A stretch of 64,000 bases of DNA from Ophiura sarsii (Eukaryota > Echinodermata > Ophiuroidea > Amphilepidida > Ophiuridae): positions 12,433,753 to 12,497,752 of the forward strand of contig CM069452.1 of NCBI GenBank assembly GCA_035610835.1, read 5' to 3'. Numbering within the stretch: the first letter of the stretch is position 1; the number at the start of each line of letters is the position of its first letter. Shown here one piece after another: positions 9,541 through 23,300 of the stretch. Made by a program: the position numbers and the translations under genes. The notes beneath the pieces are model-generated. The model was not told where the DNA came from. It worked only from the letters and a program-made list of their open reading frames with translations, and did no database searches.

Positions 9541-10070
9541 AAGATTATTTTGACGTCACATGCGAGTCCTACACACATGAGCAATGTCTCTGTACGGCAT
9601 GATTGTACAATTTGAATGTGAATAGTCTTGAAATATATACATTAATTTACTCGAGATAGAAATCGAGATACGACAAGTTAAAGATGTAATTCTGCTAGTA
9701 TGTGTACTGTTTTTGACCATGGACATTTGATAATTTCTTAATTTCAAAACTGTCTACTAATTTCAAAATTGTTTGTGCATTCAGGAAATTACTTTGTAGA
9801 TCATATAGAGTAAAATCATTAAAAAGGGTTTTTTTTTCCCAAAATGCAGATTTTAGCCGAATTATGGGTCCATTTTTTTGCGTCTTGAGAAATTCTTGTA
9901 TCTTATATCCATACCAATATGTGTGCCAAAGATGGCCGTTTTGTGAAGTTTGTAACGATAAAATCCTTTACAAACCCCGCTATGATCAGCTCCGCACAAC
10001 ATTTCAATAGAGATAATCCGGGACTTAACCATCCCTGTGTCGATCATCTATGATTTTAGCTGTTCATTAA

Positions 10071-10419
10071 GGCCATGTATTTTGAACTCGCCACCCTTCC
10101 CGTTGCATGTCCAGATTTTTACAGTTTACACCATCTGATATTCGATTTAGCATATCGCAATAACTACTTGTTCTACCCCATGTAAAGTATATATTTTCTG
10201 AACGGTAATCTCACAAGAAATCCAAATAAGCTACTGGAATTTAAATAGGACCTAATCGTAACATGTTGTGATTAAGAATGTTCAAAATATATCGATTTTG
10301 TCATATTTTGATTAAAGCTCAACAATAATTTTATACCGACCCCAATCATAATATCGGGAAGTAAATGAGCACAAACGTTTAAATTTCATATTTATTAGAG
10401 TTTACAAGTATATATATAT

Positions 10420-10451
<32 letters not shown>

Positions 10452-10956
10452 ATGCACCCTATCCTGATTTAAACGTCCATTTTTGAATTCCCCTATTTGA
10501 GAGCTTTCCAAAAATGTAAATGGCTATCATCGGTTGAATACTTATGTTGATATAGTCATGTATGTAAAACCGATGAATTAGGGCAAGTTCGCTGTGTAGC
10601 GAATAGGGGGAAAGCCAAGTACAATGCAATCGAATCATGATTACAATTGTTACATAATAGTTGTCACGTTTGTTGAAACAGAATCTTATAGAATATAAAA
10701 TAATCTATAAAATGAGAGCAAAATCATATTTGTACCATACAGGGATGAGGAGTTATGGTTAATTTAATGTAGAATTGGGAACGTTTCCTATATTCCCCAT
10801 AGAGATTGAACACAACGGATAAATAGGCTTTCAAATGACACCTAAATCATAGCTTTACCACATTTAGTTGTTGAGTTAATTGAGAGAGATGGATGATTCG
10901 TCACCAAAAATGCAACGCCATCACTCTTTTTGGGTGGTGAGTTCAAACACATGGCC
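10071..10956. mobile_element. TTAA-flanked non-autonomous transposon, copy A
   Basis: TTAA lies at 10,067-10,070 and 10,957-10,960. The ends read GGCCATGTATTTTGAACTC and GAGTTCAAACACATGGCC (inverted). The 886-bp interior has no transposase frame and includes a T10-G20 tract at 10,421-10,450. A second, truncated copy lies inverted at about 57,172-57,989. The target site points to a piggyBac-type element. Confidence 0.85.
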
Positions 10957-10960
10957 TTAA

Positions 10961-11390
10961 TAACTCTAAGGGTGAATACTGGCAAAGCGAAGCATATCTG
11001 ACATTAGAACTTGTGCGATGAGATAAAATCCTCTACGGCAGGACTTGTCACTGTTGACAAGGTGCACAATCCCCTGGGTTTGTGTCTGTTTTACATGTAT
11101 CGCAGATATTGCCAGGTATAGGCTGTCCCAAAATGATTAGTACCCATCGATGCCCAAAGTTCAATAATTTTTGTCATCATCAACATCGATGGGATTAGGT
11201 CGGTTGTTTTTACATCATCTTTGTCATCTGTACTAGTTTATTAGAATTTTAGACTTTTAAGCACCAATGAAAATTGAACTAAATCAATGCATATATATCC
11301 ATAATAATCTAGACGTATTTGTATTGGTCTCATATTAAGTTGTTTGTACGTACGGTGATGCAAAATATTACTTTGGCGACTATCAACAGT
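10961..11390. other. No gene seen
   Basis: Unique-looking AT-rich sequence without a recognisable exon or repeat. The words ACTTTGGCGACTAT near 11,371 recur near 42,143, hinting at a low-copy dispersed repeat. Confidence 0.45.
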
Positions 11391-11456
11391 GAGCTTAGAC
11401 CATTACAAATAATACTTTTACATTTAATATTTTGTAGTCGCTGGACGACGCTATTA

Positions 11457-11755
11457 ACATGTACTATTGGCCAGCTCCCGGATGTAAACGTATCCACCAC
11501 GCAAAAGTATATGGGTCTATATATCGAAAATGATGGAATGAAAGAAAAAATTGCCATATCTTCCGTTTCCGTCGATAACTTTGTTCTTAAAGATTTTAAC
11601 TTCCGGGTGAGAATATTTACCCTGTCCCCTATTTCGCTATTAATTCACTGATATCATTTTTCTTGCATTCCATCAATTTCGATATGTTGACCCATATTCT
11701 TTTGCGTGGTGGATACGTCTACATTCGGGAGCTGGCCAACAGTACATGTTAAAAC
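11457..11755. repeat. Inverted repeat with arms of about 100 bp
   Basis: Bases 11,457-11,553 and 11,655-11,755 are inverted copies containing TTGGCCAGCTCCCG, GTATCCACCACGCAAAAG and GATGGAATG. The loop is about 100 bp. Both arms translate to similar short peptides, but most differences change amino acids, so the resemblance comes from the hairpin and not from a gene. Confidence 0.8.
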
Positions 11756-11760
11756 CGGTA

Positions 11761-13105
11761 TCAAAATCTGATGCAACCCCACTACTGGTATATTTCTATA
11801 TCCAAAAATGTGTAGACATGGCCAAAGTATAGTCATGCTTCAACTCAACTAAATTGGTACTTCTTGTTATCTGATCAAATAATGTTGTTCACTAAAGTTG
11901 TAGGGAATTTATTCTTCTCAATAACCCTACAAAGATAATATATGAATAAGATACTAAATTGTTAAAATTAAATGAAAATTGCACCAATATAAAATATTAT
12001 TGACCATTTTTGAAGACTTAAACACAACCCCTATGACCAGTAGGTGTGAAGTAGGTGCTATTGTATTCATGCAGTCATGGTGAAATACACTGTCAAGTAC
12101 CTATTCAATAAGAGCATGTACTCATGTACACTACTCAGAAATCAATAACATAACAATAGAGTTTCCCCCAATTCCACACACACACAAATGATAAATTTCT
12201 GTTGTCTGTTCAAGTTTTTTTAAACTCAAGATATCTCCAAAATTTTAAATATAACATGTACTTTATTTTACACAAATTAATAAAGATGAAACACTCCTCT
12301 TTCTTACCATACCAAATGTTAGTAGTAAATGCAAATTGTGTCTAAATAATTAAAATTTTATTACAGTGCTAATTTGAATCTATGAATTGGCTGCTACAGT
12401 AGCCTGCCGTTAAATATGATGCAATGAATGGGCAGCCACAGCTGCCTGCCGCATGCAAAGGGTAGCGTCGTCCAACGACTACGAAAGATTAAATTTGATA
12501 GTATTATCAGGGGTATGCCACTGAGCTTGCCGATCGGGTCCACTTTTAAATTGAACTTAGTCAGCATAGAATTGGTGGCGCTATACCGATCAGGCGTGAT
12601 TGCAGACGTGATTGTAGCAGACGACGCAACGCTGGCCACGCGTCTCTCAGACGACCCAATTTGGCAACGGGAGTGCACCATTTTGAATTATTTTTAACAG
12701 TCATCGCCCGGTTAACGATAAAAATCCTTCTAATTATGATGTATTTGTCAAAATGATCGGTTTAAAATTCGCGATTACGTGTAATATTCACTACGAATTC
12801 AAAATTTAAGTTTCGCGTGGCCACCGTCGTCTGTTTAAATCTACAGCGCCCTCAAACCTATGCTGACTAACATGCCGTTTAATGCAGTTAAACCTGGTTA
12901 AACATTGTTAAACGCGTTAAACGCCGGTCACCGACGCATTCCAGACGATTATCATAATTTATTCAAAAGGACCGTTTTCGCTACGTACGTTAGTATACGA
13001 CTTTCCTATCCCAAAGTTAATAGTATCCCTGGTATTATTTGTAATAGTCTAAGCTCACTGATCATATAAGGCTTACGTACACGTCACATATACGTATGAG
13101 CCATA
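11761..13105. other. No gene seen; fragments of a low-copy repeat
   Basis: AT-rich sequence. The segment 12,466-12,530 (GCGTCGTCCAACGACTACG) resembles the reverse complement of 11,391-11,455. The 89-residue frame at 12,428-12,697 has no recognisable domain. The missing 5' exons of the prolyl hydroxylase were looked for here and not found. Confidence 0.45.
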
Positions 13106-13109
13106 CGTA

Positions 13110-13950
13110 GGGGAGATGCGGGAGAGTTGAGCCACCGGGAGAGTTGAACCACCCCCTATAACTCGAAAAGTAGTAACTTACTAAAATTTATATTGCCATA
13201 TATTGTTATATAGCATCAATACGTCATTCTTAGTGTTAAACTCTACTGTCATGTGTGCTCAGTATCAAAGATACCTAAACAAAATCTTTTTTTTTCACTT
13301 TTGAGTGAAAAATAGAAAAATAAATGTTTTGTCTTTTTCCCCATAGCAAGACTTAGAATATAATAGCGGTAATTTGTTTATTGAAGGGGGTATATATGAC
13401 CATTATTTTAGAGAACTATTGTAAACTACCAAAAGTTCTACACCAGACAGCATTGGGTTATTTACAAAATGGTCACCATGAGGAGAGTTGAGCCATTGGT
13501 CATGGGGAGAGTTGAGCATAGGGAAAACATGTAGTAACATTTTGATTTTTGGACTTAAGGTGAAAAATGTATAATAAATGAGAGAAAATGTTATTTTGTG
13601 CCATGATAATAACAATTGAGCACCATATTTACTTTAAGGATTAATAAATCAAAAGTTGAAAAAATAGGATTTTGTTTTTTTCACCAGCCATTGACTTATC
13701 ATGCTGGCTCAACTCTCCTGTAATGGTGGCTCAACTCTCCCTTACTGTAGGGAGAGTTGAGCCACTTTACCAATTTTTTTTCAAACCTTTTGTATAAATA
13801 AGCCTTAACTGCTATCCCAACTGTTATTGTTTCACAACGAAAACAACACTCTAAAGTTTATCTTACACTAATTTTTTACAGGTTTGTACTTTTCTTCCGC
13901 ATATGGTGACACAAAATATAAAAAATGGCTCAACTCTCCCGCATCTCCCC
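13110..13950. mobile_element. TA-flanked transposon with 25-bp perfect terminal inverted repeats
   Basis: TA lies at 13,108-13,109 and 13,951-13,952. The ends are perfect 25-bp inverted repeats beginning GGGGAGATGCGGGAGAGTTG. The end motif GGGAGAGTTGAGCCA, or a near copy, recurs inside in both orientations: direct near 13,136, 13,481, 13,507 and 13,745, inverted near 13,705 and 13,726. The 841-bp element has no transposase frame. The TA target suggests a Tc1/mariner-like or ISL2EU/IS4EU-like mobiliser. Confidence 0.85.
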
Positions 13951-14237
13951 TACTCGTTTTGCAGTCCGCCCTTTTATATCACCACTAATATTAAATGTAA
14001 TTAATAGACACAAATTCATGCTTTATGTGCCACCTACAATACAACAACTCATGCATGACATCTGCAGGAGAAATTTTTATATTGACCGGCCGGATTAACA
14101 TATTTACTTTTAACATATGTTTTGATAGCTATTGATGCTTGAAATAATTGTGATTATCTCAATTTTATCATGATATTATTGTCAATTATCAATAGTTTCA
14201 GTTCATGCCAATCCTTGTATTTCATTTGTCACTTTAG

Positions 14238-14392
14238 GAGATTGAATAAAGTAGAACCTTTGAATCAAGTAGCAGTGGGTAGCCCTTCCCAGTACATTGG
14301 TCATCCAGTAAATGACTTCTTGGTTGCTAAACGTTTTCTACATGAATGGCGGGAGATTGAGAACATGGTGGTGTCAGAACATTCAAAATCAG
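14238..14392 (+). CDS. P4HA: P4HA visible exon 1
   Basis: Acceptor CACTTTAG precedes 14,238 and donor GTAATC follows 14,392. It begins with the third base of a codon and ends with one leftover base, which pairs with the two bases opening the next exon. It encodes GHPVNDFLVAKRFLHEW, the conserved end of the N-terminal domain. A second donor-like site at 14,412 would break the phase. Confidence 0.9.
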
Positions 14393-17300
14393 GTAATCAG
14401 CTGGTAATAAGGTAAACATTACTACTTTAAAATGCAATAATATTCAAATCGTGATAAAGGTGTGACTATTATGTCGAAGAACTGGAAAGATACGAGTTTG
14501 GTCTATACCGTTTAATGTATTTCCGAGATAAACTAGGCCTATCGCTATTCGTTTATTTTAGTTCATTGTTTCGAAATTATTTTGGACCGTCACAGATTAA
14601 TTTCCAAAGTGATCAATTATTGTCCTACAGTAATGGCTCTCTATAATTCGCATTGGACTGTTTCCATCGCGAAATTGAAGAGTGTTTTACCTGTGTTGCA
14701 AACTACAGGGTGTTCCCAAAACATTACAACAACATGACTTTATGTGATCTTAACTTCTTGAATATGTGTCGGAAAGGAACATTTCAAACCAAAACATTCA
14801 GTTGAATTAGTTTACTATTATAAATTCCATTCCAATACTTTAGGAAGTTACAATCACCTAAAGTCAAATTGTATTTTGGGACACCATGTACAACCAAACA
14901 CGGAATTACTTTGCAGTTCCCAATTCGATGCCCAACAAGGATTATAGCAACGCATTTTAATCGCTAGATGATGAGAGAACTGTTCACAATATCTCCCAAT
15001 TTTACTGGATTTCGATAAGCTTTACACTTAAACCAAACATTGTACGGACATTAAAAATAATACAAACCTATGAATATTCATTCATTTTAGCCTATATAGC
15101 CTACATCAACCAACATCGTAATACTATGCCAGATAAAGGTGACTTGACTGGTGCTGCTGTAGCTCTACTGCGTCTACAATTTACTTATAATTTAAATACT
15201 TCTAATATTGCGAATGGTCTGATTGAAGGAACTTGGACGACGCCAACCCTTTCTGGTACGTGAAATGTAAGAGGATAAATATCGAATGTATAGATGAGGT
15301 GACATTTGTTGACATTTAGGACGCCCTCTGTTGGTTTGAGACAAAACACACCGGGCAAGAGTTCCTATAGTTTACGATAGGCCAGATCAGGTTTTCGAAC
15401 TAGATTGTGGTGTCACAGCAAATTGTTATCAAAACTGTCTTTAAACTTGCTTAGGAATGCTATAAGCTATCGCATTTCACACAAAAAACTAAAACTAAAT
15501 GAGTTTTACAATTCATTAGAAAGAAATTTCATGTTGTCTTCATTAACTTTACTGTATATTCTGCCTGGAGGGAAACAACAGAGGGTGTCCCATTTGTAAA
15601 TACATGACATCATAGGTCACCTCATCTATAGTTTGATTTTTTTTTTTGGGGGGGGGGGGGTTTATGGGTTCGCGCGTATATTGTCTCAGGTTTTAGTAAT
15701 TGCACAAACAAAAGGCGCAGGCATGCAATATTTGTTGTCTATCAGACGATCAATTTTCAGACATGTGATAGTATACAAATATTAAATGTGATAGTAAAAA
15801 AGTAGTCCGGGGCGTGTTCGCCCTATTTTCATTTGAAGTAATCTAGAGACGTTAATGTTAAAGATTGTATAGACCTACTGATATTATGTGGAGATGATAT
15901 CTTGGCTATATACGACCACTAGCACTCTAGGCCTTGCCGCGATAAATGCATGAGTAGGCTAAAGGATAAAGACAGTTGTCTCATAAAGACGAACTTGCCC
16001 CACCTCGTGGCATGTTCATCCACAGGCCGGGGCAAGTTCGCCTTAAATGCTGTCGAAAAGACTCTGGCGTAGTACAGACTTCATAGGTGTTACTTTGTTG
16101 CTTGATTGCACTAATTTTACTACAATAATAAAAACGATTATATGTCTGAAATGTGGAACGTCGTATATTTATTATAGATGTAATTCAATCAGTAGTATTT
16201 AATCTTTCATACTCAATCTATAGCTCATGAATGTTTTGAGATGGGAAAGACAGCCTATGAAACCAACCAATTCTATCACGCGATATTATGGCTAAAAGAA
16301 GCGTTGAGCAGACTGCCAGATGTTGCGGCAGCCGTCGACAGAATCACTATATTAGACTTCTTGTCAACAAGTCTGTACCAGGTAAAGAATTATGTCAATA
16401 AGGGGAATTAGAACAATAAATGCATGCCCGCAGATGACGACGTGTGATTAAAGCATCTATATCTATTGTCTAAAGGATGGACGTAACAGAGGAGCTAGTA
16501 GAGAATTTGTATGATGTTTTGTTCTATTGCGGAATTTGGGCTCGATAGTTATTTTTCTAACATTTTTAAAATGCACAATGCTGTGCTTGCTGACCACCTC
16601 CTTTACATTTTCATGTGAACAGTAAATATTATGTTAGCCCCTGAGTCTCGAGTATCAGGAATCCAAACTTGAGAAAAAATTGGCCGAAAACTTGCCAAGA
16701 AATTGATGATTTTATAAACACACCTTATAAGTCAAATTGTCATCACACTTTACAGAGCCTACTCGCTCCCTAGACCTACCATCCAGATCAAACATATCAA
16801 TAGACATTCATGTTAGTGTTATGTTAATTTTCAACTTTGCAAGTGTTCCAGAGATCACCAGCTAATCTGCTAGAGCTAAGGAACAGCATTACCAATATGA
16901 AGCCTCTTCTGTGAATATTATGCACACAGATGACCTTAGAATCATATTGTCATCATTATGAAATAATTCCAATCTGCCTCTTGATCAAGAGGATTTTAGT
17001 TTAAAAAGAAAGTGTAAAACTATGGTAACTTAATTTCAATACAAAGCACTAACATTGAATTACTCCCTGGCATGTCTGTGTTTAATAAATAATTTTATAC
17101 TTTGGCATATAAATCTAATGATGAAAATAGAAATCTCCAAGGAAATATTTTGTTTGTTTGTCTGTCTTTTCTAAATGTTTCTGTAATAACGATTAGAGTT
17201 AGATCAACTCAATGCTCAAAATGATGATCTTGTTTCAAATTGGAACTCATGATCTGTCATCCGCAATGTGACTCATTAATATTGATTAACGTGGTCAAGA

Positions 17301-20300
17301 AATATTTTGCAGGATTAAAGAACGATGGAAATTGTATTTTTAAGTCATGTTATAAAATTGTTGAATACTGCTTAAATTTGACATAAGATATCTTTTAGGC
17401 TGATAGAACATATTTACTGAGCTTTACTGCGGGGACAATTCAAAGCTAAAAGCGTTGCGTATATGATACACCCTGTAGATATTCTAAATGCAATCCAACT
17501 GTTATGGCTTCCTGCTTCTCGGTTGGTTCTAATTTACTCTGGCATCCTTATGACTCAACTGTTTGCGGGGGCTAAACACTCTGTGTGGTTCACTCTGTGT
17601 GGTCGATGTATTCATTTCCAGGTAGACCACACCTCTGCGCATCCAAGGTTTTAACATTTAAAAATGTTCTGGACATAATTCGAAAAACGTGGACAATTGT
17701 TTTAAATGATGTTTGCATTTAAAGGCTCTGTCACACTGTTGCGTATAGAGCTAACGTGTGCCCGACGTTTTGAAAATGTGGATGTACGTTCGTGTAAGTT
17801 GTCATTCGTCCGTGACATATTTGGCATACGTTGTATTCGTTAGCGGTTCGCTAGGGGTTCGCTAGGGGTTCGCAGAGGTACGCTGGGGTTTATGAACATT
17901 TTTGAGCATGTTCAACATTTTGAGAGGGTGACAACGTAGGGATTGATACGCTATGTATACCTTTGAGCACTCGCAGCGTGAACGTGTTGTAGGTTGCTTG
18001 TTCGTCAGCTACGAACGAATACAACTTATACCAAACGTGTCACGAACGAATGATAAATTACACGAACGTACACCCAAATTTCTAAAAACGTCGGACATAC
18101 GTTAGCTCTATTTGCAACAGTGTGACAGAACCATTTAACGTATACTTATATTTGGTTAACGTAATGTTTTAGATGCCCTTGGGTAATATTGCGGACAATT
18201 TCATTAATATAATAATCATTCAATAGCCTATTTGGTATAATAATGTTATTTTCCAATATTTACAGCATGGCAATATGAATGAAGCAATGATATTTCTTAA
18301 TGAGCTGATATCATTAGGTGAGTATTGTTCTCATAATAATTCAAGTAATGAAATTGTGTATATAATATAGTGTAATAATATTTGTTTTCTGTAGATAACT
18401 TGCAAGTCTTAAGCTATTAGGAGTCGCATTAATAGCCGTAACCTTCTGGGTACTTTTGATAAAGACGAGTCACATCGTTGACCATAAAAAGCGTGCAGTT
18501 GTAGATGAGCGAAATATATAGCACAGGTGCTATATGAATAAATGAATGTATATAAATGAAGTGAATATGCATTTCCTACTTGTAAAGCTCAACAATACAA
18601 TTAGGCTTGAATCAGAAAGATAAGGGAAATTATAATACGGATAGTTAATTTTAGTAGTAATATTTATCAAAATGATGCACTGCCCGTATCAAAAGTGCTC
18701 AATTCCTAAGAATAGGGTAATATGTTGATAAACAAGCAGTTAAAAAGTAATAATCATGTATACATTGTAACTGGCAGTTTCATGCCCACCAACCACACAG
18801 GTCGGTGGCAATCATCATCATTTTAGTATATACTTATCATGCTAATCTAGAACGTCTGTATTACCATAATAGTTTAATACCGCACAATTACTTTCGTATA
18901 TAGATCCAACAAATCAGGGATTCCTGAACAAAAAGATACAATTCGAACGTCAACCAAGGAGTGTAACTGAGTTTGGAGAAAACAATATTCACGGCATGCA
19001 TCGTCGTCAGGAGCAAACAGCATATGAAGGTCTTTGCCGTGGGGATAAAAATGTTGTCAAGGTAGGTTACAACCAACATTCGTAAAGTATTATGTCATGA
19101 TAGGCTTGATTTCAACCACGTGAAAGTTTTTACTATCATTATGGCGGTAAAGAATAATGTGATATCATGATATAAAACAAAAATTGAATACTGTTTGCTT
19201 GTGTAATTGTAAAACTATATCATTCGGTCCAATTTGGATTATCACATTACAATCGGCTTCGCCTCGTGCAATTGAAAAATCCAAATTTGACCTCGTGATA
19301 TAGTATACAAATATATACTGCCATGAGAGACTCTGGTTAAATGGACCCGAGGTGACTGCATTAGCACTATTGCAGTCACCGAGGGACCATAGTGTTAAGC
19401 CACAGACTCGAACGTCATTCATATTCATTGTTCATTGATCGGTTAAAAGATTTTGCTGTAAAAATCAAAGAATTCAAACTTACCCGCTGTAGCCATTCCT
19501 GTCGCCTTGTCATTTCTTGCTTGGACAGTCACACATTTATACTTGTACTAGGCCTACTATTTCTAGTTTCATAAAGTTCAAATTAAAAAATCATCCGGTA
19601 AGTTCCAATTTTCATCAGTTAAAAAGTTTTAAAAGTTTCAACACCCAACAGTCAATATTCCAACAATATTATAACAGTATTAACAGAACAGTCAAATTCC
19701 AAGATGGTTTCGCTGCATTTTCACCGGTATCCATTTTTAGTTTTCGTTGTTTTGATTTTCGTTGAAGGCATTCGTTGAAATGCCTAAAATGACCTGTGTC
19801 GTCTACGCGGGGTAAAAACACAGGGCCGACATTGCAAGCCTTACATTTTGCAGCGATCATTCGTACGATGTCAACAGAATGTAGTATTCATACTGTATTC
19901 TCATTCTCAACGTCATAGTTCAATTTACCTTAATACTTTACGCACTGCGACATGAATACTGTGTTAATATTTGCTAGCCGTAAATAGTCTTCTTGGGAGC
20001 AGTAAAAAGTACTTTTGGGAGCCGTAAATGTACTTTTTGCAAAATAGCGTGTTTATTGTTGATCATGTGACCCACTTTTAAGCAATCAATGAACAAGAAT
20101 ATGTGAATGACGTATATAATTTGTACTATCACTCTCGGGCATTCAATATTTGTATACTGTTTGACAATGTAGACAGCTTTTGCCCGATATCTTATTTGCA
20201 GCTACAATACATTATATCAAACAAATAGGTTGCTACTTCAGGCAAGTGTTTGTAACCAAAGGTGGATGATATGCCAGTAATGGCTATCAAGGAGCCTGTG

Positions 20301-23300
20301 GTCATTTTTACCCATTTACCAGCTATCTTGTACATTTTAAAACGCTCCAATGTCGGTAGCTATACATGATTGAATGGTTTTGCCGTTTCCTTTATCACGC
20401 TTTTTGACCGTATTCGTCGAGGATAATGCATATTTTCACGAACCAATCATGCAAACAAAATACGAAAATGAGTTTCTGAGAAATCACATTTGAAAAAGTA
20501 CGAACCCTATAGAGTGCGGTGCGCATCAAAATACACGGTTTAGATTATTAACTTCGATGAAGAAGAGAAAAAAATACACTCGAAAATATATATTATCCCA
20601 TACTCATGCAATTCTACTAGATACAATGCAATGACTAGTTATCCGTCCTATCCGTCATACTAAAATACGTTCATTGGCGATTCATGTTATTATACAAGGG
20701 TCGTTCAGTAAGTTCTATCTCCTACCCCATAACTTTATTATTATATAAGCCAGTCTTATCAAATATAACACAACTGTAGCTTGGACCCTCAGCTACAAAT
20801 AAATTGTAAATTGATCTGACTAATGAGTGTACTTTTCTGGAGATGCAGTGAAAACAAAACTTCGATTTAGTGTGACGGAAACGGATGAAAAACAGCAAAA
20901 TATCGCCGAAGTGCTACTCATTTGGCCTATTGTAAGAGACAAAACATACTTATCGGTCAATTATAACCGTTCTAAATGTCAGATATCTCTTTACCAAACT
21001 ATAAACAATATGTATTCTTGTATAGAATATGCCCTCTGATTAGCCAGAACCAGATCAGAACAACCATTAAGTTTACCCTCCCCTAGAACCCCTGCAAAAG
21101 TCATATTTTACTTTCATAAGAACTATCTGTGCTTCAATATACCGGACTAAATAGAGGGATTATAAGTCTCTCAAAGCGATAATTTTCTATCATTGGCTAC
21201 CTGGTTGACTATTCTAAAGGTTGCACATAATAAAAACTCGTATGAAAGTGACTATTGTGTTAAAGATTTAACATACGAGGCATCACTGTTGCTGAGTTGT
21301 AACAACGAAAGTTTGACTGATTAGCAGTATTACAGTATGTCAACGTCATAGCAATATATTTGAGTTGATATTACAAATGACACTATTTGTGTAGCTATGT
21401 TTCAGAGCTATAATCATGACAAATGTCATGAGGTTGACATTCATATCGACGATGTAATGAGGAATGAGGTAGATCTATTGAATGACTCTCGTATATATAG
21501 TGACGGATGTTGAATTTTCGCATTATATAGCATCCGTTGGTTGGTATGTAATACAACAGTTGGGGATTTTCGAATATCCGTCAATATCGATGTCTTCTGA
21601 TCGGCTTGCGAATGCTTATCTCATAGTGACGGATGTTGTGTCGATGGCCAAAATTCGCCGCTTTGAACTGTCAATAATTTGTAAATGTCCCGTAATAACA
21701 ATATCAATAAATTAATTTCATATTTCGTTTGCATCAATAATTTAAGAATTCAATATTGATTCGAAACTTATATTTGAAATACCCGTCTGAAGAAGTAAAA
21801 TAATTCTAGAAAAGCAGGCTTAAACATTCGTCATTATGGAAAACACCAAAGTCTTTATTCTCAACGTACGTCAAAAATTGTCAATTTTGTTTATTAAGAT
21901 TATTAATTAACTAAGTAGTTGCGAGCTTCGAAACTTGGTAACTTTGAATAATTGATATTTAGTACCGTTTCACTTAATTTCATATCAATTGTAAAAATCA
22001 ACATCCGTCAGTATGTAATACACCCGACGATATGTCTCTTGCATCTCATGATCCTCATCCTTGCTTTAAAGAGTAGATGATAAGGGACCATTTTATGCAT
22101 GCTGAAAACTGCCCCAACATAGACTATTAAAATCCCTTATCTCTTACCAATAGGGTAGTGTGAATGACTAGTTTTGTTGGACTACAATTAGGTTGGAACT
22201 TTTAGAAATCAATTGTATGTATAGACATGATTGAACACGACGCATGCACTATCACTTTCTGTTATCTTGACGAATTGCACTGACGTAATATTTCATCATT
22301 TTCAACAGAAGCCTCCACATCTGAAATGTAGATATAGAAACTATGGTCGTCCACAACTCATGATAGCACCTGCTAAAGAAGAAGTCATATTCAACCGTCC
22401 ACGTCTTATTATGTATCGTGAATTGATTAGTGACGAGGAAATACGAATTTTGCAGGAAATGGCTACACCTAAGGTAATTGTCAGTCCGGGCAAATTCCCT
22501 ATCTGGAAAGTTAACCACTGGTAAGATCATTCCAGATTTAGAAAGGTTTATTCCCACATTGCAATGCATGGGCGGGTATTAAAACATTCAGATTTTGGTC
22601 ATTGTATTTTTATACGGAATATGTTGTTTAAGATATAATTTAACCCTAACCCTACTACACCATACGGCAACTGTGCGGGAAAAGTGTTTCTATAACCCGG
22701 CGTGCAGGGTTTTTTTGTCGGGGTGACCTTTCTGGTGAATTTGGGGTGTCGGAAAAGAAATCTGTGATCTAGAGTTAGGGTTAAGGTATTAAAATGATTG
22801 AGGAACAATATAATAGTTATCTTAAAGTTGAACATGACGTACACAAACATTTTAACCCGATCCACCTGTACCTTCCTAGATCTGGGACGGTCATACCTGG
22901 ACTGGAAACCTTTCACAGCTGGACATTTGCCCGGATTGTTTATGCATTCAGTGTTCATTCATTCAAGAGGGTGCATGGCGTGGCGTTATACAAACCGTAT
23001 AAAGAATCATACATGTTTAAAACCCTTGTTAGATTTTATTTGGTTAAAAACAGATAATAAGCGATACCTATTTCTAAAAATGAAAAACAAATGAAAAAAA
23101 ATCCCACTTGCTGTTGCTTTTTCTCTCTCCAGTGATCTGTAGAATGATACATAAAACAATCATTGCAATTACTTTAGAGGAGCTTCTGATATAATACGCT
23201 CGCAAAGTGTGAAACTGATCCCAAATAAATTGCGTCCTGCTTGTTTGTATAGTAATAACTTGTTAATGAAATCAGTAAAAACACTTAATTGCTTTCGTAT

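Noticed and set aside
11319..11836. Two similar peptides on opposite strands (CTIGQLPDV / CTVGQLPNV)
   Set aside because: They come from the two arms of one inverted repeat. Most arm differences change amino acids, which does not support coding.
12428..12697. 89-residue frame considered as the missing P4HA N-terminal exon
   Set aside because: It has no resemblance to the conserved N-terminal helices, and part of it belongs to a low-copy repeat.
14393..14411. Alternative donor GTAAAC at 14,412 for visible exon 1
   Set aside because: It would leave two bases and break the frame with exon 2. The donor at 14,393 fits the phase.
22905..22925. Second copy of the exon 7 start (TCACAGCTGGACA)
   Set aside because: Only 13 bases match and the following codons do not resemble the prolyl hydroxylase, so it is taken as chance.
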